Below are positions 5,934 to 14,812 of a DNA stretch of 22,763 nt, in pieces. The DNA is taken from contig JAEWTE010000049.1 of assembly GCA_023459655.1 (NCBI GenBank), positions 1 to 22,763 of the forward strand. Reading direction: 5' to 3'. The notes beneath the pieces were generated by a model. It was not told the origin of the DNA. It ran no database searches and was given only the letters and a program-made list of their open reading frames with translations. The stretch comes from Candidatus Parcubacteria bacterium (lineage in GTDB: Bacteria; Patescibacteriota; Patescibacteriia; Patescibacteriales; Patescibacteriaceae). Each line of letters starts with the position of its first letter. The stretch's first letter is position 1. Made by a program: the position numbers and the translations under genes.

Positions 5934-6884
5934 TTACTGCAGAAGAGCCCGGACGGCGGCCAAGGCGACGGTTTCATCAGCCGGCTCGACATTAGCCTTG
6001 CTGGCAAACCCAGAGGCGGTGACGCCAGCGGCCTTGATAGCGGTCAGGATATCCAGCTGGTTATTGCTGGTTCCAAAGGCTATTTGTAAGGTGGGGCGGC
6101 CGACGGATTTGTTGAAGGCCATGCCTTCAACTATCACAACCTTGGCACCAGTCTTGTAAAGACTGGACATCAGTGTTGTCATGTCCACGGCCAGATCGGT
6201 GGTGACGACTCTGACGATTCCATCACCCAAATCCTGGCGGCTGGCGATAATCTCCTGGTGATTTTCCATGATCTTATCATATTCGGCAATCCAGCCGAGA
6301 ATTGTTTCATCGGGTTGGGCGTTCTGGGAGAAATGCTTGGCCAGATAGACCCGGCGGCTGTCATCGGCGATTTTGCTTTTGACCGCCCGGTTTACCAACC
6401 CACCGAAGTGAGTAGTAAAGTCCATACGGTCGCCGGCATCAGCGGCCCCGAGAAGTTCCTCGGTATGCTCGTCAACTATTCCGAGGATGTAGAGGAGTAG
6501 GGCACCAGACGACTTGATTTCGCCGGTGGCTTGACTGACTGGCTCAATGAGCAGGTCATCGAACGACAGCCCGGCCTCGCTGAAGGCCTGTTCCCAGTCT
6601 TCCCGGCAATGCTCATCAAGCACACCGACAATCTGGTGGCCAGCAGCAATGATGCGGCGGAGAAAATCGACCGTCATCGCTTCATCGCGGTTGTTGACGG
6701 CCAAGTCCACAAAGAGGACTTTTCGGTTTGGCTTCCATACGGACGGGTCAATCTTGTCGACTGTGAAGGCCTGGGTGAAGGCTATTTCACTCTCTTCTTC
6801 AGCTAAATTCCGAAGAACGGCTGCTGAAGTTAAGACGCCATCAACCGAGCCAACACTGACAATAAGATTAAAGAATTTTTCCAT
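5934..6884 (-). CDS. DHH-superfamily-like protein with altered motif III
   Basis: A 316-residue soluble protein. Its layout follows DHH phosphoesterases: motif I SVDGVLTSAAVL (D15; compare DADGITSAA in RecJ), motif II KVLFVDLAV (D60), motif III VGVLDEHCRE where D90-E91-H92 replaces DHH, and motif IV GDRMDF (D152). The tail KAAGVTASGFASKANVEP has the position of a DHHA1-type end. The family hydrolyses phosphodiesters such as cyclic dinucleotides or oligonucleotides; the substrate here is unknown and the changed motif may mean lost or altered catalysis. The start is ATG 6884, since GGAGGA (6889-6894) lies 5 bases upstream; TTG 6896 would overlap that site. The gene is much richer in G+C than its neighbours. 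Confidence 0.6.
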   Translation of the reverse strand: MEKFFNLIVSVGSVDGVLTSAAVLRNLAEEESEIAFTQAFTVDKIDPSVWKPNRKVLFVDLAVNNRDEAMTVDFLRRIIAAGHQIVGVLDEHCREDWEQAFSEAGLSFDDLLIEPVSQATGEIKSSGALLLYILGIVDEHTEELLGAADAGDRMDFTTHFGGLVNRAVKSKIADDSRRVYLAKHFSQNAQPDETILGWIAEYDKIMENHQEIIASRQDLGDGIVRVVTTDLAVDMTTLMSSLYKTGAKVVIVEGMAFNKSVGRPTLQIAFGTSNNQLDILTAIKAAGVTASGFASKANVEPADETVALAAVRALLQ

Positions 6885-6984
6885 GTATTCCTCCAACCGA
6901 GTCGGGACAGAGCTAGGGCTTATGGGGTGTGGTGCCTAGATGTATTTTCCGATACTGGTTATTTTATTTTTAAGGTATTATGAA

Positions 6985-7013
6985 ACTATAGCACATTAAA
7001 GCAATTTTGTCAA
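6985..7013 (-). promoter_or_regulatory. Promoter of the DHH-like gene
   Basis: Reverse strand: perfect -35 TTGACA (7008-7013), 17-base spacer, -10 TATAGT (6985-6990). Expected start of transcription is near 6978, which leaves a ~94-base leader. The leader can form a CTAGG/CCTAG hairpin. Confidence 0.75.
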
Positions 7014-7033
7014 TAAGCTATAACTAAAAACAG

Positions 7034-7061
7034 TTGACTATTAGCTTGGTAGCTGTATAAT
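7034..7061 (+). promoter_or_regulatory. rnpB promoter
   Basis: TTGACT (7034-7039), 16-base spacer, TATAAT (7056-7061). The predicted start near 7068 coincides with the first bases of the RNase P RNA. It diverges from the reverse-strand promoter at 6985-7013, with 20 bases between the two -35 boxes. Confidence 0.8.
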
Positions 7062-7067
7062 AAATTT

Positions 7068-7467
7068 TAGACCAGACAGCCAGCGGGCAGCCGCTATTTA
7101 GTTTACTAAGTAGAGGAAAGTCCGGACTCCTGCGGCGCTTCGGTGCCGTGTCGCGATAACGGGTAACGCCCGCCGCGTTTGCCGTGAGGTAAGCGTAGGG
7201 AAAGTGCCACAGAGACAATACTAGCGATTATATCGTTAAAGGTGAAAAGTCAGTTGGTGTTATGGCTTGCCGTAGCTACAGCTGTCGCTAATCAGTAATG
7301 GTTAGTCGTGGTAAACCCTATCTGGAGCAAGAGCAAACTTAGAGCTTCGGTTTTAAGACAAAGTAGCTCGCTGGAGCCGTTGAGCAATTGACGGCCTAGA
7401 TAAATGGCTGCCGTCATGCTATTAGTATGATACAGAATCCGGCTTATAGCTGGCCGTCGGTCTAAAA
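7068..7467 (+). ncRNA. rnpB: RNase P RNA, bacterial type A
   Basis: The catalytic RNA that matures tRNA 5' ends. Hallmarks in order: P1 formed by TTTTAGACC (7065-7073) with GGTCTAAAA (7459-7467) and GCCAGC with GCTGGC; GAGGAAAGTCCGGACTCC near 7114; GGGAAAGTGCCACAGAGACA near 7198; GGTAAACCC near 7311; GGAGCAAG near 7323; TAGATAAATGGCTGCC near 7396; and ACAGAATCCGGCTTATAG at 7432-7449. Length is about 400 bases, as expected for type A. The loop after the P16-like stem reads AAAGTAG, where E. coli has GGGTAGG, the place that pairs with tRNA CCA. There is no terminator before the next gene, 9 bases on. Confidence 0.95.
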
Positions 7468-7476
7468 TTTAAACTT

Positions 7477-8889
7477 ATGAAACGTAGCGAATTATTTTTT
7501 TCATTTATTTTGGTGCCGGTGGATTTCTTAATGATTGTCCTAGCTGGTATTTCGGCTTATCATATTCGGGCCAGTGAAATGGCTACAGAGATTAGGCCAA
7601 TTTTATATAATTTGCCGTTTAGTGAATTTGTATTGTCGTTAATGGTGGTTAGTCTGACTTGGTTGATAATTTTTGCTGTGGCTGGATTATATCGGGCGCG
7701 AGGTATTAAGCGTTTTGATGAATTGAGTAAAGTGTTTTTTGCTTGTTTTGCTGGATTTGGTTTAATTGTTATTTATATTTTCTTTTTCCGTGAATGGTTT
7801 TCTTCACGGTTTATTATTTTAGTTGGCTGGCTACTAGCTTGGGCTTATGTTAGTGTGGCTCGTTTAGTAGTTCGTTTTATTCAAAAACAACTGTTTCGTT
7901 ATGGGGTTGGTGTTCATCGAGTGGTAGTAGTTGGCCGCGGGGCTTCAGCCGATAAATTAATTAAAGAGTGGTTTAGTCATCGCTCGCGGGGTTATCAGGT
8001 GGTCAAACATTATGATGATTTTGATTTAGAGACAGCTCAGGAATTGGCCGAGTATTTAAAGATAAAAGCGGTTGATGAGATTATCCAAGCTGATCCAAAT
8101 TTGAGCAAGGCTGAGATTGTTAGATTATATGATTTTGCCGATGAACATCATTTAACTTTTAAATATATTGCTGATTTATTGGATACTAAAGTTTTAAAAA
8201 CTGAAATTGATGAAGTAGCTGGTATTCCAGTGATTGAGGTTAAGAAAACCACCTTAGATGGTTGGGGTCGAATTAGTAAGCGTTTATTTGATATTATTGC
8301 TGCTGGTATTTTGATTATTATTTTAAGCCCAATCTATTTATTAACGGCGATTATTATTAAGTTAGATTCGTCTGGGCCGGTCTTCTTTAATCGCTTGGAT
8401 GATGGTTCGCCACTTTGTCGAATTGGTCAGGCTGGTCGTAAATTTCGTTATTTAAAATTTCGTTCAATGGTGCCTGGTACTGATAGTTTGCGTTATACTT
8501 CCTTGGCTGATTGTAATGTTCGCGATGATGGTCCGATGGTTAAAATTAAAGATGATCCTCGAATAACCAGGGTTGGTAAATTTATTCGTCGTTTTAGTAT
8601 TGATGAGTTACCGGAGTTATTTTTAGTGTTTATTGGTTCAATGAGTTTAGTTGGGCCTCGACCACATTTACCGGAAGAAGTGGCCAAGTATGAACGGCAT
8701 CATAAAAAAGTTTTAACTATTAAACCGGGGATTACTGGTTTGGCTCAAGTATCGGGCCGGTCAGATTTGAGTTTTGAAGAAGAGGTTAAACTAGATATTC
8801 ATTATATTGAAAATTGGTCGCTAGCTCGAGATATTAGAATTTTACTTAGAACTCCGATGGCAGTTTTGCGTCATCGTCAAGTTGCCTAA
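7477..8889 (+). CDS. Polyprenyl-phosphate sugar-1-phosphate transferase (exopolysaccharide initiation)
   Basis: A 470-residue membrane enzyme of the WbaP/WcaJ type. It moves a sugar-1-phosphate from a nucleotide sugar to undecaprenyl phosphate and so starts a surface glycan. Order: four N-terminal membrane helices (about 7-135), a Rossmann-like CoA_binding_3 domain starting VHRVVVVGRGASADK (~147), a fifth membrane segment after KRLFDIIAAG (268), then the catalytic bacterial sugar-transferase domain with FRYLKFRSM, DDPRITRVGKFIRRFSIDELPEL (376 on), MSLVGPRPHLPEEV and KPGITGLAQVSGRS. The substrate sugar cannot be told. It begins 9 bases after rnpB and heads a three-gene run with the two glycosyltransferases. 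No Shine-Dalgarno. Confidence 0.92.
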   Translation: MKRSELFFSFILVPVDFLMIVLAGISAYHIRASEMATEIRPILYNLPFSEFVLSLMVVSLTWLIIFAVAGLYRARGIKRFDELSKVFFACFAGFGLIVIYIFFFREWFSSRFIILVGWLLAWAYVSVARLVVRFIQKQLFRYGVGVHRVVVVGRGASADKLIKEWFSHRSRGYQVVKHYDDFDLETAQELAEYLKIKAVDEIIQADPNLSKAEIVRLYDFADEHHLTFKYIADLLDTKVLKTEIDEVAGIPVIEVKKTTLDGWGRISKRLFDIIAAGILIIILSPIYLLTAIIIKLDSSGPVFFNRLDDGSPLCRIGQAGRKFRYLKFRSMVPGTDSLRYTSLADCNVRDDGPMVKIKDDPRITRVGKFIRRFSIDELPELFLVFIGSMSLVGPRPHLPEEVAKYERHHKKVLTIKPGITGLAQVSGRSDLSFEEEVKLDIHYIENWSLARDIRILLRTPMAVLRHRQVA

Positions 8890-8891
8890 TT

Positions 8892-9995
8892 ATGAGGATT
8901 GCTTTGATTCATGATCATTTGGCTCAGGATGGCGGGGCTGAAAAAGTTTTGAAAGTCTTGGCTGAAATGTATCCACAGGCGGATATTTATACCTTGCTTT
9001 ACGAACAAAAACAGGCTGATAAGTATTTTTCTGGTCGGAAGATCAAGACTTCGTTTATTCAACGGGTACCAGGTGGAGTTAAACATTATCGTTGGTTTTT
9101 ACCATGGATGCCGATGGCGGTGGAGTTTTTTGACTTATCTGATTATGATTTAGTTATTTCTGATGCCAGTGCTTTTGCCAAGGGCGTAATTACTGGAGTT
9201 GAAGTACCACATATTTGTTATTGCCATACTCCAACTAGATATCTATGGGACTATACTCATCGTTATATTGCCGAACTTAGATATAATAAATTTTTGAAAA
9301 AGATTGTCTCTTTATTTTTAAATTATTTGCGACTGTGGGATCGGCAATCGGCTGATCGGGTCGATTATTTTATTGCTAACTCTAAATTGGTTCAGCGACG
9401 GATTAAAAAATATTATGGTCGTGATAGCCAAGTTATCTATCCACCAGTTGATGTTGATAGTTTTCAGTTGGTTGGACCGGCCGGTGATTATTTTCTAATT
9501 GGTGGCCGAGTTGTTGCTTACAAGCGTTTTGATTTGGTGGTGGAAGCTTTTAAGGAATTAGGTTGGCCAGTCAAGATTTTTGGTGATGGTGTTGATTTAA
9601 GTCGACTAAAGAAAATGGCAGCTGGAGCTAGTAATATTGAATTTTTAGGCCGAGTTGATGAAGCGAAAAAAATTGAATTATATCAAAACTGTCGGGCCTT
9701 TCTAAATCCGCAAGAAGAAGATTTTGGTATTACGGTTGTTGAAGCGATGGCCTCGGGCCGGCCAGTGATTGCTTATGCCAAGGGTGGGGCGTTAGAAACA
9801 GTGGTTGACGGTCAAACCGGGGTTTTCTTTGCTGAGCAAACCGTAGAATCATTGGTGGTAGCTTTGCGACGCTTTGATCAATTATCTTTTGATGCTACGA
9901 TTATTCGTCGGCGAGCTGAGGAATTTTCTCGACAACAATTCGAACAACAATTTAGAGACTTTGTTAATCAGGTCATACTTGATTTTAAGCAATAA
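8892..9995 (+). CDS. GT4-family glycosyltransferase (mannosyltransferase-like)
   Basis: A 367-residue GT-B fold glycosyltransferase. N-terminal acceptor domain: MRIALIHDHLAQDGGAEKVL, then VPHICYCHTPTRYLWDY, a motif typical of WbaZ-like mannosyltransferases. C-terminal donor domain: FLIGGRVVAYKRFDLVVEAF, IEFLGRVDEAKK, and the EX7E-type motif at E276-E284 (EEDFGITVVEAMASGRPVIA), ending in GALETVVDGQTGVFF. It should add a sugar to the lipid-linked product of the upstream transferase. It is cytosolic with no membrane helix. The gene starts 2 bases after the upstream stop and ends 7 bases before the next gene, so translation is probably coupled. Donor sugar unknown; GDP-mannose is a guess from similarity. 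Confidence 0.9.
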   Translation: MRIALIHDHLAQDGGAEKVLKVLAEMYPQADIYTLLYEQKQADKYFSGRKIKTSFIQRVPGGVKHYRWFLPWMPMAVEFFDLSDYDLVISDASAFAKGVITGVEVPHICYCHTPTRYLWDYTHRYIAELRYNKFLKKIVSLFLNYLRLWDRQSADRVDYFIANSKLVQRRIKKYYGRDSQVIYPPVDVDSFQLVGPAGDYFLIGGRVVAYKRFDLVVEAFKELGWPVKIFGDGVDLSRLKKMAAGASNIEFLGRVDEAKKIELYQNCRAFLNPQEEDFGITVVEAMASGRPVIAYAKGGALETVVDGQTGVFFAEQTVESLVVALRRFDQLSFDATIIRRRAEEFSRQQFEQQFRDFVNQVILDFKQ

Positions 9996-10002
9996 TAAAT
10001 TT

Positions 10003-11151
10003 ATGCGAATTGCTGTTGACGCTAGGCCGCTGCTAGCTCGCCAAATCAGCGGTATTCCTGAATATACTGGTCGATTACTTGAGGCTTTAATAACCGCCCA
10101 TCCAGAAGTGGACTGGCGGCTTTTTTATAGTGGTTGGCACGATCGACCAGATAATTGGCAGAATCTGGGTGATAAAGTTAATGTTAGTTGGTGTCCATTA
10201 AGATATCCTAATAAGTTAATTAATGCTGCGACCTGGTTAATTGACCGGCCTCATTTAGATAAATATTGTCCAGCTAATGTTTGGTTATTGCCGCATTTTA
10301 ATTTTACGTCGTTAACCGGTCAAACACCGACCGTGTTAACGATCCATGATTTATCTTTTTTGCGCCAGCCAGAATTTTTTTCTTGGCGCCGCCGTTTTTG
10401 GCATGCCAGCCTACACTTACAAAGATTAGTTAACCGAGCGGATAAAATCGTCGCTATTTCCGAAAATACTAAGCGTGATTTAATGGAGCTATTGACTGTA
10501 CCCGAGGAAAAAATAACTGTGATTTATTCAGCAGCTAATCAGGCTTTTCAACCAATTGCTGACAATGACCAGCGGCTAGTTGATTACCGTCAAAAATATA
10601 ATTTGCCAAAACGTTTTATTTTATCATTATCAACCTGTGAACCACGCAAGAATTTGATTAACATCATTCGAGCTTATGATAATTTGCGTCAGCGTTGCTC
10701 TGAATTTAAAAATTGTCCATTGGTGATTGTCGGTGGTCAGGGTTGGAAACAGGGGGCAGCTAAGCGGGCTTGGCGTCAATCAGTTTATCGGTCAGATATT
10801 CACTGGTTGGGTTATTTACCAGCTAATGAATTACCAGTTTTATATAATTTAGCCAGCTTGATTGTCTATCCATCTTTTTACGAAGGTTTTGGTTTGCCAG
10901 TTTTAGAAGCGATGACCTGTGGTCGGCCAGTGATTACCGCCGCTACTACGGCTTTGCCTGAGGTAGTTGGTACGGCCGCTCTATTGGTTGATCCAGCTGA
11001 TAGCCAAGCCTTATCCCGAGCTATGGAGCAGGTTTTGACTAACTATCATTTAGCCGAACAATTAGCTCAGGCTGGACTTCAGCAAGCTAGTCAATTTAGT
11101 TGGCAGAAGACAGCGCAGGAGTATTGGAAATTATTGAAATTTAGACAATAA
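10003..11151 (+). CDS. GT4-family glycosyltransferase
   Basis: A 382-residue GT-B enzyme distinct from the preceding one. It begins MRIAVDARPLLARQISGIPEYTG, typical of group 1 transferases that act after the first sugar. Then come VLTIHDLSFLRQPEFFSW, a donor-site RFILSLSTCEPRKNL, and the EX7E motif E294 to E302 in YEGFGLPVLEAMTCGRPVI, followed by ALPEVVGTAALLVDP. I set the start at ATG 10003: the longer frame from 9874 overlaps the previous gene and its extra 43 residues look like a shadow of it. It closes the glycan gene run; dnaE downstream has its own promoter. Confidence 0.9.
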   Translation: MRIAVDARPLLARQISGIPEYTGRLLEALITAHPEVDWRLFYSGWHDRPDNWQNLGDKVNVSWCPLRYPNKLINAATWLIDRPHLDKYCPANVWLLPHFNFTSLTGQTPTVLTIHDLSFLRQPEFFSWRRRFWHASLHLQRLVNRADKIVAISENTKRDLMELLTVPEEKITVIYSAANQAFQPIADNDQRLVDYRQKYNLPKRFILSLSTCEPRKNLINIIRAYDNLRQRCSEFKNCPLVIVGGQGWKQGAAKRAWRQSVYRSDIHWLGYLPANELPVLYNLASLIVYPSFYEGFGLPVLEAMTCGRPVITAATTALPEVVGTAALLVDPADSQALSRAMEQVLTNYHLAEQLAQAGLQQASQFSWQKTAQEYWKLLKFRQ

Positions 11152-11156
11152 GCTAA

Positions 11157-11185
11157 ATGACAGCACTAACTCTTTTTGTTATACT
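11157..11185 (+). promoter_or_regulatory. dnaE promoter
   Basis: ATGACA (11157-11162), 17-base spacer, TATACT (11180-11185). Transcription should begin near 11192, leaving a ~28-base leader with no Shine-Dalgarno site. Confidence 0.65.
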
Positions 11186-11219
11186 AAAATCGTTATTAAG
11201 CTACTAATTTTTATCCCTC

Positions 11220-14200
11220 ATGTCTGATCAGCCGTTTGTCCATCTTCATGTCCATAGTCATTATTCCTTGCTTGACGGTATGGGTAAGATCGATGAATTG
11301 GTAGAGGCCGCCAAAGCTGATAATGCTCCAGCCGTAGCCTTGACTGACCATGGCGTTATGTATGGTGTGGTAGAGTTTTACCAGAAATGTCAGAAGGCGG
11401 GTATTAAACCAATTATTGGGGTAGAAACTTATTTAGCACCGGGTTCACGTCACGATAAGAATAGCCAGACTGAGCGCAATTATCATCTTATTTTACTAGC
11501 CAAAGATCAGGTTGGTTATCATAATTTATTAAAATTAGTTAGTATTGCTCACTTGGAGGGGTTTTATTATAAGCCACGGATTGATTGGGAGTGTTTACAG
11601 GAGCATAGTCAAGGTTTGATTGCGATGAGTGCTTGTTTAGCTGGCGAGATTCCTCGATTGATTATGTCTGGTAAAAAAGAACAGGCTAAAAAACGAGCTT
11701 TGGAATATAATCAATTATTCGGTCAGGGTAATTATTATTTGGAATTACAAGATCATCCGCATTTATCAGAGCAGGCGGCAGTTAATCAGGAATTGATTAA
11801 GTTGTCACAAGAAACTGGTATACCGCTAGTGGCTACTAATGATGTTCATTATATTCGTGCTTCTGATCGTGATGTTCAGGATGTTTTATTGTGTTTACAA
11901 ACTAAGCACAAAAAAAATGATACTGGTCGAATGAACATGTTAGATGATGATTATTCTTTTCGACCTAGTTTGGAGATGGCTACGGCTTTTGATACTGTGC
12001 CTGAAGCGATTAGTAATACTGTTAAAATTGCTGAACAATGTAATTTGGACTTGGAAATGGGCCAAGTTCTGTTACCACACTTTGCTGTGCCTGACGGTTT
12101 AACTGCTCAGGATTATTTACGTCAGCTTTGCTTAGATGGTTTAGTTAAGCGTTATGGCCAGACTTATGATGAAGTTGAGCCACTTTATCGGGAACGAATT
12201 GATTATGAGCTGGAGGTTATTGCTAAGATGGGTTTTCCTGATTATTTTTTAATTGTTGCTGATTTTATTAATTGGGCGAAAGATAATTCGATTGTTGTTG
12301 GTCCAGGTCGTGGTAGTGCAGCTGGTTCATTGGTTTGTTATTTAATTGGTATTACTGAGCTTTGTCCGATTGCTTATGATTTATTGTTTGAAAGGTTTTT
12401 GAATCCGGATCGCATCTCTATGCCTGATATTGATACTGATTTTGCAGATATTCGTCGAGAAGATGTTATTAAATATGTTTCTGAGAAATATGGTCGTGAT
12501 CATGTTTCGCAAATTATTACTTTTGGAACAATGGCGGCCCGGGCGGCTATTCGTGATGTTGGGCGGGTATTAGATGCTGGTTATGATTTTTGTGATAAGC
12601 TAGCCAAGATGGTGCCGATGTTTATGAAATTACCTGAGGCGTTAGAGCAGGTGACTGAGCTTAAGCAGATTTATCGGCAAGATCCACAGGCTAAACAGAT
12701 TTTAGATTATGCCCAACGGCTAGAAGGTTGTGCTCGGCATGCCTCCACTCATGCTTGTGGTGTTTTAATTACCAAAGATCCATTGACTGAATATACTCCT
12801 ATCCAACATGCTTCATCGACTGATCGGACAGTTGTTTGCCAATATTCGCTTCACCCGGTGGAAGATTTAGGTTTGTTAAAAATGGATTTTTTAGGTTTAA
12901 AAAATTTAACAATTATTGAAGCAGCTATTCGAATTATTAAAGCAACTAAAGGAATAGAAATTGATATCAATAAAATTCCTTTAGATGATCAGGAGTCTTT
13001 TGAATTATTTCAGCGTGGTGAGACGACTGGTGTTTTTCAATTTGAATCTTCGGGCATGAAACGGTATCTCCGTGATTTAAAGCCGACCAATTTAGAAGAT
13101 ATTATCGCCATGGTAGCTCTTTATCGTCCTGGACCAATGGAGTGGATTCCTGATTATATTGCTGGTAAACATGGCCGCAAAAAGCCACAATATTTGCATC
13201 CCAAACTGGAGCCGATTTTGTCTAAGACTTACGGAGTAGCTATTTATCAGGAGCAGGTTTTACAAATTGTTCGTAGCTTAGCGGGTTTTACTATGGGTCA
13301 GGCCGATATTTTACGTAAAGCGATGGGTAAAAAAATTGCTAAATTATTAGCCGAACAAAAAGAGAAATTTATAAACGGTTGTGTAGATAATGGTATTAGT
13401 AAATCTTTGGCGGAGAAGATTTTTTCATTTATTGAGCCATTTGCTGGCTATGGTTTTAATCGGTCGCATGCGGCCTGTTATGCTATGGTGGCTTATCAGA
13501 CGGCCTATTTAAAAGTTAAGTATCCAATAGCTTTTATGGCGGCCCTATTGGCAGCTGATCAGCAAAATAGTGATCGAGTAGCTATTGAGATTGATGAATG
13601 TCGACATATGGGCATTGAAGTTTGTCAGCCTGACATCAATCAATCGTTTGAATCATTTACAGCCGTTAATGAGTCCTTGGTTGATAAACCAACTATCCGT
13701 TTTGGTTTATTAGCTATTAAGAATGTTGGTGAACATATTGCTGAAGTTATTAAAGATGAACGTAAAGCCAATGGTCATTATCAAGACATGGCTGATTTTT
13801 TAAGGCGAATTACTGACAAAGATTTAAATCGTAAATCATTAGAAAGTTTGATTAAAGCCGGTGCTTTTGATAATTGGTCTGATCGGCAGCAATTATTAGA
13901 AAATATTGAAGTTTTATTAAAATATAATAAGGATTCTAATCAGAGTCGTTTAAGTGGTCAAAATAGTTTATTTATTGGAGTTGATGGGATAGAACATCAA
14001 CCATTAACTCTAAAGCCAACTCCATTAGTTGATCGTCAGACTAAATTAGCTTGGGAGCGTGAGCTATTGGGTCTTTATATTACAGAACATCCGTTTGTAG
14101 ATTATAAGAAACAACTAGATTCGGCCCTGACCTCAATTAAAGATTTGACCAGCATGAATAATGAGCAGGTAGTGATCATTGGTGGAATGGTGGTTAGTAG

Positions 14201-14768
14201 TAAAAAGATTATGACTAGGGCCAATCAGTCGATGTTATTTGTTAAACTTGAAGATGAAACCGGCAGTACTGAAATAATTGTTTTCCCTAATTTACTAGCA
14301 ACTAGTGGTGATGTCTGGCGTGATGGTCAAGCTGTTTTGTGCCAAGGAACAATTTCTGATAAAGATAATGAACGCAAAATATTAGCTGACAAAGCTATTT
14401 ATTTGACTCTAGATAATTTATCTGATCAATTGGCCGCTTTTCGTGATTTACCTGGTCAAAAGCGACGAACTAAAAATGGTCATTGGTCTAATAAGGAAAC
14501 AACTAGTTCAACGACTAGCCCGATTATGAGTGGACCGGTTAATAGTTTGGCTGAACCGTTTGATTTAATTTTAAATAAAGAATTAAATCAAACGCAATTG
14601 GTTCAATTGAAAGAAATTTTATTGAAGTATCCAGGGGCCAGTCAGGTTTATTTAGAAATTAATCTAAACGGTAATAAACAAAGGATTGCCACTGGTTTCA
14701 AGGTTAATCGTCAGCCAAAATTATTGGCTGAATTAATGGCTAGACTTGCCGGAATGGTTAAATTTTAG
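11220..14768 (+). CDS. dnaE: DNA polymerase III alpha subunit
   Basis: The 1182-residue replicative polymerase (E. coli 1160). An N-terminal PHP domain starts FVHLHVHSHYSLLDG. The catalytic aspartates are D403 and D405 in PDIDTDF and D556 in LKMDFLGLKN. FQFESSGMKRYLRDLKP and GYGFNRSHAACYAMVAYQTAYLK mark the fingers, followed by helix-hairpin-helix and an OB fold (VVIIGGMVVSSKKIMTRANQ). All nine usual PHP metal ligands seem present (H10, H12, D43, H44, E69, H89, C139, D208, H210), so PHP proofreading may be active, unlike in E. coli. It is followed by a spacer of 44 bases with a promoter. Confidence 0.97.
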   Translation: MSDQPFVHLHVHSHYSLLDGMGKIDELVEAAKADNAPAVALTDHGVMYGVVEFYQKCQKAGIKPIIGVETYLAPGSRHDKNSQTERNYHLILLAKDQVGYHNLLKLVSIAHLEGFYYKPRIDWECLQEHSQGLIAMSACLAGEIPRLIMSGKKEQAKKRALEYNQLFGQGNYYLELQDHPHLSEQAAVNQELIKLSQETGIPLVATNDVHYIRASDRDVQDVLLCLQTKHKKNDTGRMNMLDDDYSFRPSLEMATAFDTVPEAISNTVKIAEQCNLDLEMGQVLLPHFAVPDGLTAQDYLRQLCLDGLVKRYGQTYDEVEPLYRERIDYELEVIAKMGFPDYFLIVADFINWAKDNSIVVGPGRGSAAGSLVCYLIGITELCPIAYDLLFERFLNPDRISMPDIDTDFADIRREDVIKYVSEKYGRDHVSQIITFGTMAARAAIRDVGRVLDAGYDFCDKLAKMVPMFMKLPEALEQVTELKQIYRQDPQAKQILDYAQRLEGCARHASTHACGVLITKDPLTEYTPIQHASSTDRTVVCQYSLHPVEDLGLLKMDFLGLKNLTIIEAAIRIIKATKGIEIDINKIPLDDQESFELFQRGETTGVFQFESSGMKRYLRDLKPTNLEDIIAMVALYRPGPMEWIPDYIAGKHGRKKPQYLHPKLEPILSKTYGVAIYQEQVLQIVRSLAGFTMGQADILRKAMGKKIAKLLAEQKEKFINGCVDNGISKSLAEKIFSFIEPFAGYGFNRSHAACYAMVAYQTAYLKVKYPIAFMAALLAADQQNSDRVAIEIDECRHMGIEVCQPDINQSFESFTAVNESLVDKPTIRFGLLAIKNVGEHIAEVIKDERKANGHYQDMADFLRRITDKDLNRKSLESLIKAGAFDNWSDRQQLLENIEVLLKYNKDSNQSRLSGQNSLFIGVDGIEHQPLTLKPTPLVDRQTKLAWERELLGLYITEHPFVDYKKQLDSALTSIKDLTSMNNEQVVIIGGMVVSSKKIMTRANQSMLFVKLEDETGSTEIIVFPNLLATSGDVWRDGQAVLCQGTISDKDNERKILADKAIYLTLDNLSDQLAAFRDLPGQKRRTKNGHWSNKETTSSTTSPIMSGPVNSLAEPFDLILNKELNQTQLVQLKEILLKYPGASQVYLEINLNGNKQRIATGFKVNRQPKLLAELMARLAGMVKF

Positions 14769-14775
14769 CTATAAT
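14746..14775 (+). promoter_or_regulatory. Promoter of the Baseplate-J-like gene
   Basis: TTGCCG (14746-14751) inside the end of dnaE, 18-base spacer, TATAAT (14770-14775) straddling the region just after the dnaE stop. Transcription would begin near 14782. Confidence 0.5.
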
Positions 14776-14812
14776 ATAAAAATAGTGTAATTGTTTTTAT
14801 AAAAATCTTTTT

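Noticed and set aside
6258..6939. Several forward-strand reading frames opposite the DHH-like gene
   Set aside because: They are shadows caused by the high G+C of the reverse gene and lack family features, promoters and ribosome sites.
7024..7218. Reverse reading frame across rnpB
   Set aside because: It lies on the complement of a clear structural RNA and looks like no protein.
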